From assembly GCF_001436735.1 (NCBI RefSeq), contig NZ_AYZE01000010.1:46897-110896 (forward strand): a stretch of DNA of 64,000 nucleotides, in the 5' to 3' direction. Below, piece after piece: positions 16,686 through 25,683 of this stretch (within the stretch, counting starts at the first letter, position 1; each line of letters begins with the position of its first letter). Source of the DNA: Liquorilactobacillus cacaonum DSM 21116. GTDB lineage: Bacteria > Bacillota > Bacilli > Lactobacillales > Lactobacillaceae. The position numbers and the translations under genes were made by a program. The notes under the pieces were generated by a model that searched no databases, was not told the origin of the DNA, and saw only the letters and a list, made by a program, of their open reading frames with translations.

Positions 16686-18071
16686 ATTAAACATAAGTTA
16701 GTGTTGTATGTTGGAATGGCTATGCTAGTATTCATTGTAGCGGGTATGGGTGGTTATAGCTACTATCGAGCCACGCATTTCAATGAGAATGTAAGAATAA
16801 ATGGTGTTGTAGTAGGTGGATTAAATGCTAGGGCTACTTTGACAAAGTTGAAGGCTAAAAAAGTCGATAATAACGTGTATGTTGCTGGAAAAGTTTTTTT
16901 GAAAGGCAAGGAAACTAGCTCAGGTTTTACACAAAAGGATTTAAAAAATATTCAAAGTTTAATGAAAAAACAATGGACTTTTTTTCCAAAAAAGAAGATT
17001 TACACTTATCAAATAACACCGTCGAAAGTTAGCGATTATAGAGAAAAAGTTATTGAGCCTAAATTAAAGAGAATGTTAGAAGTCAAGAATGTTAGCTTGG
17101 TTCCAGCAGTGGATACACATGCTGTGTTAAAATATGGCGAAATTAGTTATACTGCTCCCCAAAAAGGAAAACAATATAACATTTCTAAGATGATTTCGCA
17201 GTACCTTAAACAAAAAAACAAATCAGAAACAAGAATTAAAAGGGTCATAGTTAAACCATTAACGAGCTTAAGTAGTACAGTGCAAAAACAAAGAGCGAAG
17301 TTAGAAGAATTATCAAAAAGAATAGTTGTTTATAAAGTTCAACAAACGGATTATAGGTTAACAGGTACCCAAGTAATCAGCCAAGCAACATATCTGAATG
17401 GAAATTACCAAATTGCGCAAGCTGGAATATTAAGCGTGGTAAATGCTATTAATAGCAAGCAAGCTACGCTTCAAAAGGGAATAACTTTTAAAACACATGC
17501 AGGAAATACGGTTAGTGTTCCTGGTGGTACTTATGGATGGGCATTAAAGGGAAGTGATTCATATGAAACGATAAGTTCTGCATTTATTGAGGGAAAAAAA
17601 GAAATTAATGCAGCTTCTGATATTTATGGTGTGGGATACTTAACATATGGTACAGGATATAATGATATAGCAAATGATGGGATTGGAACAACATATGCTG
17701 AAGTATCAATAGAAGATCAAAGAGCTTGGTTTTATATAGATGGAAAAGAAGTTTATACAACAAATATAGTAACTGGAAAACATAGTACCAATGAAGATAC
17801 TCCAAAAGGTGTTTGGTATGTTATGTATAAACAAAGTCCAGCCACTTTACAAGGTAGTGAAGTAGGCAATGCTAACTATTCGGTAAAGGTAAATTATTGG
17901 GCACAGTTTACAAGTAGCGGTTGTGGATTTCATGATGCAAGTTGGAGAACAGATTGGTCAAGTACGGCATATTTAACGAATGGTTCTGGTGGTTGTGCAA
18001 ATACACCGAGTCAAAATATGAAAAGTGTATATGACAGCCTTTCTCAAAAGGAAGCAGTAGTCGTTTACTAA
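16686..18071 (+). CDS. L,D-transpeptidase-like protein (YkuD) with peptidoglycan-binding domain
   Basis: This membrane-anchored cell-wall protein has one N-terminal helix (about residues 4-24), a long extracellular region of the type that precedes YkuD domains in lactobacilli, and a C-terminal YkuD catalytic domain with the His...SGGCAN cysteine motif. It probably forms or exchanges 3-3 peptidoglycan crosslinks. GTG 16677 lies inside the GGGGTGA ribosome-binding site, so I prefer ATT 16686, 5 bases after it; otherwise the protein is 3 residues longer. The tmRNA gene follows. Confidence 0.85.
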   Translation: MKHKLVLYVGMAMLVFIVAGMGGYSYYRATHFNENVRINGVVVGGLNARATLTKLKAKKVDNNVYVAGKVFLKGKETSSGFTQKDLKNIQSLMKKQWTFFPKKKIYTYQITPSKVSDYREKVIEPKLKRMLEVKNVSLVPAVDTHAVLKYGEISYTAPQKGKQYNISKMISQYLKQKNKSETRIKRVIVKPLTSLSSTVQKQRAKLEELSKRIVVYKVQQTDYRLTGTQVISQATYLNGNYQIAQAGILSVVNAINSKQATLQKGITFKTHAGNTVSVPGGTYGWALKGSDSYETISSAFIEGKKEINAASDIYGVGYLTYGTGYNDIANDGIGTTYAEVSIEDQRAWFYIDGKEVYTTNIVTGKHSTNEDTPKGVWYVMYKQSPATLQGSEVGNANYSVKVNYWAQFTSSGCGFHDASWRTDWSSTAYLTNGSGGCANTPSQNMKSVYDSLSQKEAVVVY

Positions 18072-18113
18072 TATGCTTTAGTTATTGCTTAATGTATGAT
18101 AAAATTTAACTAC

Positions 18114-18478
18114 GGGGATGTTTTGGATTCGACAGGTATAGGTCGAGCTTAGACTGCGTTTCGTAGTTGCGTGACGTAAAGACGCTCAGTTAAATATAAC
18201 TGCAAAAAATAATAACAATTCTTACGCTTTAGCTGCCTAAGCGCGCTTTAGTGTAGATCTGCCCAATATCGTCCATGTATTGGTAGCAGGTCTTAAATTA
18301 AGTGGACTTACGCTGAAGACTCCCATCTGAAGTTGACAGAAGAGATTAATCAGATTAGTCATTAATGTTAGCCAAGTCGTATGGCGCGATTAATGATGAA
18401 ATTTAAATGATACGACTATGAACGTAGATGTTTAAGTGGCGATATGCTTGGACGCGGGTTCGATCCCCGCCATCTCCA
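18114..18478 (+). ncRNA. ssrA: tmRNA (SsrA)
   Basis: tmRNA rescues stalled ribosomes and tags the nascent protein. The 5' end GGGGATG pairs with CATCTCC at the 3' end to form the tRNA-like acceptor stem, and the T-arm GGTTCGATCC is present. The tag frame at 18202-18240 encodes AKNNNNSYALAA then TAA, which is the Lactobacillaceae type. The 3' CCA is not encoded: the discriminator A at 18478 is followed by T residues. A candidate -10 (TATGAT 18095-18100) lies just upstream. Confidence 0.97.
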
Positions 18479-18487
18479 TTTTTTTAG

Positions 18488-18524
18488 AGTCGTTGAATTG
18501 TTAAAGAAATTCGACGACTTTTTT
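18488..18524 (+). terminator. Terminator of ssrA
   Basis: AGTCGTTGAATT (18488-18499) pairs with AATTCGACGACT (18508-18519) with one G-T pair and an 8-base loop, then a run of six T residues. Confidence 0.9.
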
Positions 18525-18661
18525 GTTATAGAAAACATAGCTTGCTTTTTTCTTTTCAAAATGTTCAAACAAATGCAACATTTTTAGTTTAGGATAACGT
18601 GATAGGTAGTCAAAATTTCAATTTTTGGGGAATATGATAAGAAGAAAATAAAAAAGGATGA

Positions 18662-19393
18662 GTGGATGATTTGAGAATATTAATGATTGAAGACAATAAA
18701 TCTGTTTCTGAAATGATGTCAATGTTTTTTAAAAAGGAAAGTTGGCATGTTGAATATGCATATGATGGGCTGGAGGCTCTCTCAAAATTTAAAGAAAGCC
18801 CCAATAATTGGGACATGATAACACTTGATTTAAATTTACCTGGAATGGATGGAATCCAAGTGAATAATGAAATTCGTGCAATTTCAACAACAGTACCAAT
18901 TATAATTTTAACTGCTCGTGATTCTGAAAGTGATCAAGTTTTGGGACTTGAAATGGGAGCAGATGATTATGTTGTCAAACCATTTAGCCCAATTACGTTG
19001 ATTGCTAGGATAAAAGCCCTTCATCGAAGAGCAGTCTTGGTTAATAATAGTAGCTCCGTTGAACAAGAAAGTGATGATTTTTTTGATGTTGTAACAGATC
19101 ATTTTAAATTAAGTACGAGTACAAGAGAAGCATATCTTTATGGCAATATGATTAAGGATCTTACGCCGAAAGAATTTGATCTTTTAAAAACATTGTCACA
19201 AAAACCCAGACAAGTTTTTTCAAGAGACCAATTGTTACAACTAGTATGGCATTATGAGTTTTATGGAGATGAAAGAACCGTTGATGCACATATAAAAAAA
19301 TTAAGACAAAAAATTGAAAAGGTTGGGCCACAAGTAATACAGACAGTTTGGGGGGTAGGATATAAATTTGATGACCTTGAGGTGAGAGATTAA
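18662..19393 (+). CDS. OmpR/PhoB-family response regulator
   Basis: The receiver domain (about 1-125) has the acidic pocket ED, phosphoacceptor Asp56 in ITLDLNLPGMDG, and the TAR and K-P-F motifs. The C-terminal winged-helix domain (about 145-240) has the typical LTPKEFDLLKTL and RTVDAHIKKLRQKI segments. GTG 18662 gives the longest form; TTG 18671 has better spacing from AAGGATG and gives a usual N-terminus. The stop overlaps the kinase ATG by one base. The target genes are not evident. Confidence 0.93.
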   Translation: MDDLRILMIEDNKSVSEMMSMFFKKESWHVEYAYDGLEALSKFKESPNNWDMITLDLNLPGMDGIQVNNEIRAISTTVPIIILTARDSESDQVLGLEMGADDYVVKPFSPITLIARIKALHRRAVLVNNSSSVEQESDDFFDVVTDHFKLSTSTREAYLYGNMIKDLTPKEFDLLKTLSQKPRQVFSRDQLLQLVWHYEFYGDERTVDAHIKKLRQKIEKVGPQVIQTVWGVGYKFDDLEVRD

Positions 19394-20844
19394 TGAAATT
19401 AATTTATCAGCAAATGCTTGCTTTTTTTATACTAATAATGACTCTTTTGCTGATTTTAGGTTTTTCTTTTTTTCATGTTACAAGAGAAATGATTTACGAA
19501 AATACGTGGGAGCAATTAGAGGGATATGCGTATAGTCTTAAGACGCAGTCTATGATGATTCAAAATGAAAATGGGAAGCAAGTTTTTACACTAGATGTTG
19601 ATAAGTTAAGAACTAGTGAAGTGTTGTTAAGTAACCAGCAAGTTCATTTTACGATTTATACGAGTCGAACTAATGTATTGTATCCAGAACAAGGATATCA
19701 ATCTGTTATCTCTGCCAAGGATTGGACAAAGTTGAAAAATGGAGAAATCTTAAGAAGAAAAAGTGATCTAGGTTGGAGAGGTGGAGATCGACAGAATGTA
19801 CAAAACCAACAAAGAATGACAGATATTCTTGCGCCTTGTTTTGATAGTTCAGGTAAATTGGTGGCGGTTATTTCTGTTGGAGCGAAAGTGTCAAGCATAC
19901 AAGAATCATTCACAAAAATCCAAAAGAATCTCCTGTATGTGTTATTGCTTTCCGCTTTTTTGGGTATAATAATTAGTTACTTTTTAGCTCATTATGTGAC
20001 TAAAAGAATTAGTAAGCTAAGGAAAGCTACCAGAGCAGTTGCTAATGGTAACTTTGATGTTAAAGTTATTGATAATAAACGAGATGAATTGGATGACTTA
20101 GCAAATGATTTTAACAAAATGACGGTTTCCCTAAAGAAATCAAATGAAGAAATAAAAGTACAAGAACAAAGAAGAAGACAGTTTATGGCGGATGCTGCCC
20201 ATGAAATGAGAACTCCGTTAACAACTATTAATGGACTTTTAGAAGGATTAGCGTATGACGCGATTCCAGAAGAAGATAAGGGGAAAAGTATTGAATTAAT
20301 GCGTAATGAAACTAAGCGATTAATTAGACTGGTCAATGAAAATTTGGATTATGAAAAAATCAGAAGTGGTCAAATTAGCTTAAGGTTATCTAACTTTAAT
20401 GGAATGAATGTGCTACGAAATGTGCAAGAACAGTTACGTAAAAAAGCAAGCGAATCTGGGGATAGTATTGAAGTTAATGGACCAGAAAAATTGGATGTTT
20501 ATGCTGATTATGATAGATTTGTACAAATAGTTTTCAATATTACGCAAAATGCAATTCAATTTACAGAAAATGGAATAATCACAATTTCAGCTGAAAGAGG
20601 CCATAGATGTAGTATTTTTAGAGTGTCTGATAATGGTATAGGAATGTCAGATGAGCAATTGAAAAATATTTGGGAAAGATACTATAAAGCAGATCCATCT
20701 CGTAAGAATACAAAGTATGGAGAATCGGGACTAGGTTTGGCTATTGTGCAACAATTAATGGAAATGAATAAGGGAAAAGTTGAAGTGATTAGCAAACTTG
20801 GTGTCGGAACAACATTTACGTTAATATTTCCTGATGAAAGATGA
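19393..20844 (+). CDS. Membrane sensor histidine kinase
   Basis: This is the partner of the upstream response regulator. It has two transmembrane helices (about 8-28 and 180-201) that flank a roughly 150-residue extracellular sensor with a beta-rich, PAS-like appearance. A HAMP linker (200-252), the dimerisation domain with His270 (AAHEMRTPLTT), and an ATPase domain with DNGIGMS and GESGLGLAI follow. There is no cytoplasmic PAS, which argues against it being PhoR. The signal is unknown; the neighbouring lipoteichoic acid synthase suggests envelope stress. Confidence 0.92.
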   Translation: MKLIYQQMLAFFILIMTLLLILGFSFFHVTREMIYENTWEQLEGYAYSLKTQSMMIQNENGKQVFTLDVDKLRTSEVLLSNQQVHFTIYTSRTNVLYPEQGYQSVISAKDWTKLKNGEILRRKSDLGWRGGDRQNVQNQQRMTDILAPCFDSSGKLVAVISVGAKVSSIQESFTKIQKNLLYVLLLSAFLGIIISYFLAHYVTKRISKLRKATRAVANGNFDVKVIDNKRDELDDLANDFNKMTVSLKKSNEEIKVQEQRRRQFMADAAHEMRTPLTTINGLLEGLAYDAIPEEDKGKSIELMRNETKRLIRLVNENLDYEKIRSGQISLRLSNFNGMNVLRNVQEQLRKKASESGDSIEVNGPEKLDVYADYDRFVQIVFNITQNAIQFTENGIITISAERGHRCSIFRVSDNGIGMSDEQLKNIWERYYKADPSRKNTKYGESGLGLAIVQQLMEMNKGKVEVISKLGVGTTFTLIFPDER

Positions 20845-20886
20845 TTAGCGCAATAATTTTACGTTGTTAAATCAAGTTTGAAGTAT

Positions 20887-20931
20887 AAAAATGGAGAGTC
20901 TGAGGAAAAAACTCAAACTCTCCATTTTTTT
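20887..20931. terminator. Bidirectional terminator between kinase and ltaS
   Basis: An arm containing ATGGAGAGTCTGAG pairs with CTCAAACTCTCCAT with one mismatch and a loop of As. Flanking A and T runs provide U-tracts in both directions for these converging genes. Confidence 0.9.
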
Positions 20932-20941
20932 AGTGAGTAAA

Positions 20942-23113
20942 TTATTTAGATGTGGAAGAATCTGAACTTGTATCAATAGAGGATGAATTTTTAGTTGACT
21001 CTATCGCACTTGATACATCTTTTGAGTTATTGTCGGTTGTTTTTAGTTCTGGAGCATCTGAAACATAGTCAGAAATAGTTGATTTATTACCATTTTTACT
21101 CCATAGGCTTGTAGACTTGTTGCCTAGAAGTTTTTGGATTTTTGAAATTTGGCCAAAGCTATCTTTATAATTATAGTCTTTCGGATTGACAGGTGTAAAT
21201 CCTTTTGGAACATAAAAACGTAAAAGGTTTTTATTATTAAGCGTATCTGAAAGAGAAAGCTCTGTATTGACTTTTTCAGAATCCTTCTTAATTTTTGCTG
21301 CTAAACTTGAAGAAGGATGAGTTATTTGTATGCCAGTACTATTATCATAGATGACACCATTGATTACTGAGTATTTTGGAGTTGTAAAATTCTCATTTCT
21401 AAATGCAACAACTTGATCGTGATTACTTGAAAATAAATCTGTTCCAAATTGAATATAACGTTTAGAACTAATTCCTAAGAGGTGTAATAATGTTGGCAAT
21501 ACATCGATTTCACCACCATACTGTTTTTGAATCCCCCCATTTTGAATCCCGGGAATATGAATCATAAAAGGAACACGTTGCATTTGGAGATTGTCGAAAT
21601 CATTCCAAGTTGAAGATGATTTACCAAGCAATGACGCTAATTTAAGATTACGCGAATTAGAAATGCCATAATGATCACCGTATATTATAATCATTGAGTT
21701 ATTATAAAGGCCACTATTCTTTAAATAATCAAAAAATTCTTTGACAGCTTGATCAAGATAATGAGCAGTAACAAAATAATTATCAACAGAAGAATCACCA
21801 GTATTAGCTGCTTTGAAACTTGTATTTTGCTTATCTAAATCATAGGGAAAATGATTTGAAACAGTAATAAATTTTGCATAAAAAGGCTGTTGAAGCCTTT
21901 CTAAGTATTTAACAGAATCATGAAATAAGAGTTTGTCTTTTAAGCCATATTCGGTAAGATTATTTGCGTTCGTATTGAAATAACTAGCATCGAAAAAGTT
22001 TTGATAGCCTAAGTTTTTGTAGACGTTATTACGGTTCCAAAACGATCCTTTATTTCCATGAAAGACGGCACTGGAGTACCCAGATCTCTGACTTAAAATC
22101 GCTGGTGCACCTTCAAATGTATTGTCTGTTCCGAGTGATGAAAAAAGAGAGCCTTGTGGGAGCCCGTATGTGCTGGTTTCAAGCATATTCTCTGCATCAG
22201 AGGTTTTACCTTGGCCAACTTGATTGAAAAAATTGGAGAAGCTATAAGTAGATTTACTGTTATATAAGCTATTTAAGAAAGGAGTAACCTCTTTACCATT
22301 TAGTTTATAGTTAATTAGAAATTGTTCAAAACTTTCTAAGTGGATTACAATTACATTACGTCCTTTTGCTATGCCAAACATGCTAGAATTTGCTTTTGCA
22401 TAATGCTTTTTGGTGAACTGTAGAATGGTATTTAAATCAGAACTAGTTGCTTCACTTCTGACTTGGTTGTTCTTTGCAGTTTTTAAGCCATCATACAAAG
22501 TAAATGTGTCTATGCCCAAATATTTAACGAGGTAGTTACGATCAAAAGTCCTAGTTAACAATTGTGGTCTTCCGATTTCACCAAGAGTAATATTGAAGAT
22601 TAAAAAAAATAGAGCAAAGGACGTAACTGCTGCAGCCTGCTTTGTTGGGATTGGATGTGAATCAAATTTGATAATGCGGGTTGCAAATCCGAGTAAGATG
22701 ATGACGATGTCTATAATCATAATTAAATCTTGGGGTTTTAATAGTGCAAAAGAGCTAGTGGTTAATCCTTCTGAAACAGAAGAGTATCCAAAAATAACAT
22801 TAATTGTCATAAAATCTGTAAATTCACGATAATAGATAACATTAAAGAGAAGCAAAGCTGTGTTTGCAATATATACTAAAAAAAGTAAAAGATAGGCCGG
22901 AGTAGTTCTTTTTACATATAATGCGGTACTAAAGAGCAAAATAGTTGTGGCTATTGGATTAATTAGGAGAACTGCATACTGGTAAAATCCGCTAACACCT
23001 AATCGAAAGTCAATTAAATAAACAGCAATCGTCTTTAGCCAAAAAAGAAAAACTAGTAAGAGAAAAAAGCCAAAACGAGTAGCTAAGCTCTTTTTTATTT
23101 TTGATAAGTACAC
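20942..23113 (-). CDS. ltaS: Lipoteichoic acid synthase family protein
   Basis: It polymerises glycerol phosphate from phosphatidylglycerol onto a glycolipid anchor outside the membrane, or primes such chains. The 723-residue protein has five N-terminal transmembrane helices (to about 180) and an extracellular sulfatase-like domain. Glu260 (HLESFE), the nucleophile Thr304 in GQGKTSDAEN, and the metal residues in YGDHYGIS are all present. The last 60 residues are Ser/Asn-rich. It has its own promoter on the minus strand. Synthase versus primase activity cannot be told from sequence. Confidence 0.93.
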   Translation of the reverse strand: MYLSKIKKSLATRFGFFLLLVFLFWLKTIAVYLIDFRLGVSGFYQYAVLLINPIATTILLFSTALYVKRTTPAYLLLFLVYIANTALLLFNVIYYREFTDFMTINVIFGYSSVSEGLTTSSFALLKPQDLIMIIDIVIILLGFATRIIKFDSHPIPTKQAAAVTSFALFFLIFNITLGEIGRPQLLTRTFDRNYLVKYLGIDTFTLYDGLKTAKNNQVRSEATSSDLNTILQFTKKHYAKANSSMFGIAKGRNVIVIHLESFEQFLINYKLNGKEVTPFLNSLYNSKSTYSFSNFFNQVGQGKTSDAENMLETSTYGLPQGSLFSSLGTDNTFEGAPAILSQRSGYSSAVFHGNKGSFWNRNNVYKNLGYQNFFDASYFNTNANNLTEYGLKDKLLFHDSVKYLERLQQPFYAKFITVSNHFPYDLDKQNTSFKAANTGDSSVDNYFVTAHYLDQAVKEFFDYLKNSGLYNNSMIIIYGDHYGISNSRNLKLASLLGKSSSTWNDFDNLQMQRVPFMIHIPGIQNGGIQKQYGGEIDVLPTLLHLLGISSKRYIQFGTDLFSSNHDQVVAFRNENFTTPKYSVINGVIYDNSTGIQITHPSSSLAAKIKKDSEKVNTELSLSDTLNNKNLLRFYVPKGFTPVNPKDYNYKDSFGQISKIQKLLGNKSTSLWSKNGNKSTISDYVSDAPELKTTDNNSKDVSSAIESTKNSSSIDTSSDSSTSK

Positions 23114-23154
23114 GGCAATAGAACCGTCCTTTCCGAGAAGTTCATTGATAGTTC

Positions 23155-23184
23155 ATTGTAAAACAAAATTTGAAATCAAGTCAA
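23155..23184 (-). promoter_or_regulatory. Promoter of ltaS
   Basis: Read on the minus strand, TTGACT (23184-23179) and TACAAT (23160-23155) are separated by 18 bases, about 42 bases before the ltaS start. Confidence 0.75.
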
Positions 23185-23327
23185 TTTAAGATTGCAATTA
23201 TTATAAAATATTTAGTAACTAATAACATCTTGAGATGATTAACTACTAAAAATTAAAGTAATTAGAGTTTTTTTCGATAAACTCTGTTATTATTAATGAT
23301 GAATACATTAATATAGGAGATTTTTAT

Positions 23328-24515
23328 TTGAAAACAATTGAAATTACAAAAGATGCAGCAAGAAAATATAAGGATGGCTTTCCTCTTCTGAGTACAAGAG
23401 ATTTTGTAAAGAAAGTACATGAAGAAGATGGTTCTTTGATTAGGTTAGTAGTTGATAAAAACTTTATCGCATATGCTTATATTGCTAAGCAAAGAAATTC
23501 AGATGGATGGATTCTTTCGTTAGATGAGCAACAAAGGATTGATGGAGAATTTTATCGAAAATTATTTACTATGGCGCAGGTTAAACGTACAAGCTTTTAT
23601 TATGATGATAAGACCAATGTCTTTCGCTTTTTTAATGGGACTGGTGATGGCTTAGGCGGTTTAAATGTTGATTACTTTGATGGCTTTTATGTGTTTACCT
23701 TTGAAAATCAAGGACTTTATTATCATCGAGAAACGATTTATGAGGCATTTGCAATTGCAATTAATGATGCAAAGGGAGTATACGAGAAATTACAATTCAA
23801 TGTGCAAAATGAAGGTCTAAAAAGACGATATGTTCAAGGTGAAAAAGCTCCAGAAACTTTGGAGGTTTCTCAAAATGAAATTAAATTTATAGTTCACCTT
23901 AATGATGGGGATTTTGACTTTAATTTGGAGGAACAAGGACTGCTTGAAGCAATCAAAAATAAATACGCGCTTCAGAAAATTGTTTTGAGTTGTTTTAGTA
24001 AGAACGGTGCAGTCTCGGTCGCAGCCAAGGTTGGTGGGGCATTTAAGACAGTTAGTGTTGACTTAAGTACAAAAAATGTTGAAAAAACGGTTAATAATTT
24101 TGAAGTAAATAATATAGATTCCACAAAACAAGAGATTCGAGCTATGGATATCATGAGCTATCTTGATTATGCAAAAAAACATCATATTTTGTTTGATCTT
24201 ATAGTTGTAGACCCACCGATTTTTGTGCGTGGAAAAAAAGGTTCATTTTCTTTAAGCAAAGATTATTTTGAATTAATTAAAGCAAGTTTACAGGATATAA
24301 AAGATGGTGGGACTCTGATTTTGACTGCTAGTTCAGCTAGTATGTCAATGAAAAAATTTAAACAAATTATTGCAGATGCTTTTGTCGATGCTGATTTTCA
24401 CTATGAAGTTGTGGATACTTATCGTGCCAATAATGATTTTACGGTAAATAAGGCTTTTACTAAGAATAGTGGATTTAAAGCAGTCGTTTTGGATGTTTCA
24501 AAAGGACGAAAATAA
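23328..24515 (+). CDS. RlmI-like class I rRNA methyltransferase
   Basis: This 395-residue SAM-dependent methyltransferase resembles RlmI/YwbD (23S rRNA m5C1962 type). An N-terminal PUA-like domain (about 1-80) is followed by GLGGLNVDYFD, typical of the family, then a Rossmann domain with a degenerate SAM-binding strand (IVLSCFSKNGAVSVAA) and the catalytic loop VVDPPIFVRG. The start is TTG 23328 after TAGGAGA. The usual G-x-G SAM loop is not clear here, which may reflect divergence typical of lactobacilli. Confidence 0.82.
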   Translation: MKTIEITKDAARKYKDGFPLLSTRDFVKKVHEEDGSLIRLVVDKNFIAYAYIAKQRNSDGWILSLDEQQRIDGEFYRKLFTMAQVKRTSFYYDDKTNVFRFFNGTGDGLGGLNVDYFDGFYVFTFENQGLYYHRETIYEAFAIAINDAKGVYEKLQFNVQNEGLKRRYVQGEKAPETLEVSQNEIKFIVHLNDGDFDFNLEEQGLLEAIKNKYALQKIVLSCFSKNGAVSVAAKVGGAFKTVSVDLSTKNVEKTVNNFEVNNIDSTKQEIRAMDIMSYLDYAKKHHILFDLIVVDPPIFVRGKKGSFSLSKDYFELIKASLQDIKDGGTLILTASSASMSMKKFKQIIADAFVDADFHYEVVDTYRANNDFTVNKAFTKNSGFKAVVLDVSKGRK

Positions 24516-24528
24516 GTTTTTAATATAC

Positions 24529-24558
24529 TTGTAATTTGTAGAGGAAAACTGATATAAT
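24529..24558 (+). promoter_or_regulatory. Promoter of the sugar transporter gene
   Basis: TTGTAA (24529-24534) and TATAAT (24553-24558) are spaced by 18 bases, 42 bases before the ATG. Confidence 0.75.
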
Positions 24559-24600
24559 ATTGTGCCGCAAAGAGAAAAAGAGAAATGAGGTTTTATTTTT

Positions 24601-25458
24601 ATGTTAATTGCTCTTATACCTGCCATAGCGTGGGGAAGTATTGGGTTAGTGAGCGGAAAACTAGGTGGAAGTGCAAACCAACAAACTTTGGGAATGACAT
24701 GGGGAGCCTTACTTTTTAGCATACTAACGACGATTGTTTTTTGGCATCATATTGTTTTGAACACAACTTGGGAAGTATGGATTGTGGGATTTGTTTCAGG
24801 GCTTTTTTGGAGCTTAGGTCAAAACCAACAGTTTCACTCGATGAAAGCTATAGGAATTTCGAATACAGTGCCACTTTCAACTGGACTCCAACTTGTTTTT
24901 AATGCGTTAGCAGGTGTTGTATTATTCAGAGAATGGACAAGCTCACATCAGATTTCATTGGGGACGTTAGCGTTGTTTATTTTGATTGTAGGTGCAACAC
25001 TAACCTCACTTAAAGATAATAAAGGTTCTAAGAAAGATAGGTCAGATAATTGGGCAATAGGAATTAGAGCTCTAGCGTTGTCTACTTTAGGATATGTTGG
25101 TTACGCAGTTGTCATTAAGTGGACAGGGGTAGATACCAAATCTATGGTCTTACCTCAAGCATTGGGAATGGTTGTTGGAGCTAGTTTCTTTGCATTTGGT
25201 AAAGACGCGTTACAAAAAGAAACCTATAAAAATGTAATTACTGGACTTGTATGGGGGACAGGGAACTTCTTTATGTTTTTGGCTATCCCAATGGTTGGAC
25301 TTGCGATAAGTTATTCATTTTCACAAATGGGAATTATTATTTCAACTTTCGGTAGCATTCTGTTACTAGGAGAAAGAAAAACGAAGAAGGAATTAATTTT
25401 TATAACTATTGGTTCAGTGTTGATAATTTGTGGTGGAATTTTGTTATCAAATATTTAA
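24601..25458 (+). CDS. GRP-family sugar transporter (GlcU/RbsU type)
   Basis: This 285-residue protein has about ten transmembrane helices in two homologous halves with a basic central loop (KDNKGSKKDRSDN, about 138-150), the layout of GlcU and RbsU proton-linked sugar uptake proteins. The start lies within the membrane helix pattern IALIPAIAWGSIGL, typical of the family. Glucose or ribose is likely; the substrate cannot be decided here. It is monocistronic with its own promoter and terminator, next to pgi. Confidence 0.88.
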   Translation: MLIALIPAIAWGSIGLVSGKLGGSANQQTLGMTWGALLFSILTTIVFWHHIVLNTTWEVWIVGFVSGLFWSLGQNQQFHSMKAIGISNTVPLSTGLQLVFNALAGVVLFREWTSSHQISLGTLALFILIVGATLTSLKDNKGSKKDRSDNWAIGIRALALSTLGYVGYAVVIKWTGVDTKSMVLPQALGMVVGASFFAFGKDALQKETYKNVITGLVWGTGNFFMFLAIPMVGLAISYSFSQMGIIISTFGSILLLGERKTKKELIFITIGSVLIICGGILLSNI

Positions 25459-25476
25459 AAACAATATCTGATTGAT

Positions 25477-25511
25477 AAAAAGGCTTCTTCGGAATGAAGA
25501 AGTCTTTTTTT
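25477..25511 (+). terminator. Terminator of the sugar transporter gene
   Basis: AAAAAGGCTTCTTC pairs with GAAGAAGTCTTTTT (one G-T pair) around a 5-base loop; the T-run continues to 25511. Confidence 0.9.
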
Positions 25512-25562
25512 AGAAAAAATAGTTATTAAGTATTAAACTAGTAGTGAGTATATAAGTTGGTA

Positions 25563-25593
25563 TAAGTAAATTTTAAGTAAATTTAAGTATATT
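25563..25593. repeat. Three helically phased direct repeats upstream of pgi
   Basis: TAAGTAAATT (25563), TAAGTAAATT (25574) and TAAGTATATT (25584) recur with an 11- and a 10-base period. On the minus strand they read TTTACT-N5-TTTACT, resembling PhoP-type hexamer repeats. They lie about 90-120 bases before the pgi start, upstream of the -10 box at 25639. Confidence 0.6.
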
Positions 25594-25638
25594 CGATTGT
25601 TTTTCGTAAAAAACACGCACAAACTGTAAATAATATTG

Positions 25639-25644
25639 TATAAT
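25639..25644 (+). promoter_or_regulatory. -10 box of the pgi promoter
   Basis: A perfect TATAAT sits 40 bases before the pgi ATG. No good -35 is found at the correct spacing, which is consistent with an activator-dependent promoter using the upstream repeats. Confidence 0.6.
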
Positions 25645-25683
25645 GTGGATGGAATAAATTTAAAATAGAAGGAGATATGCAAG

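Noticed and set aside
18662..20844. Naming the two-component pair PhoP-PhoR
   Set aside because: The kinase has no cytoplasmic PAS domain and the genes are next to ltaS, not pst; the PhoP-type box before pstS is not sufficient evidence.
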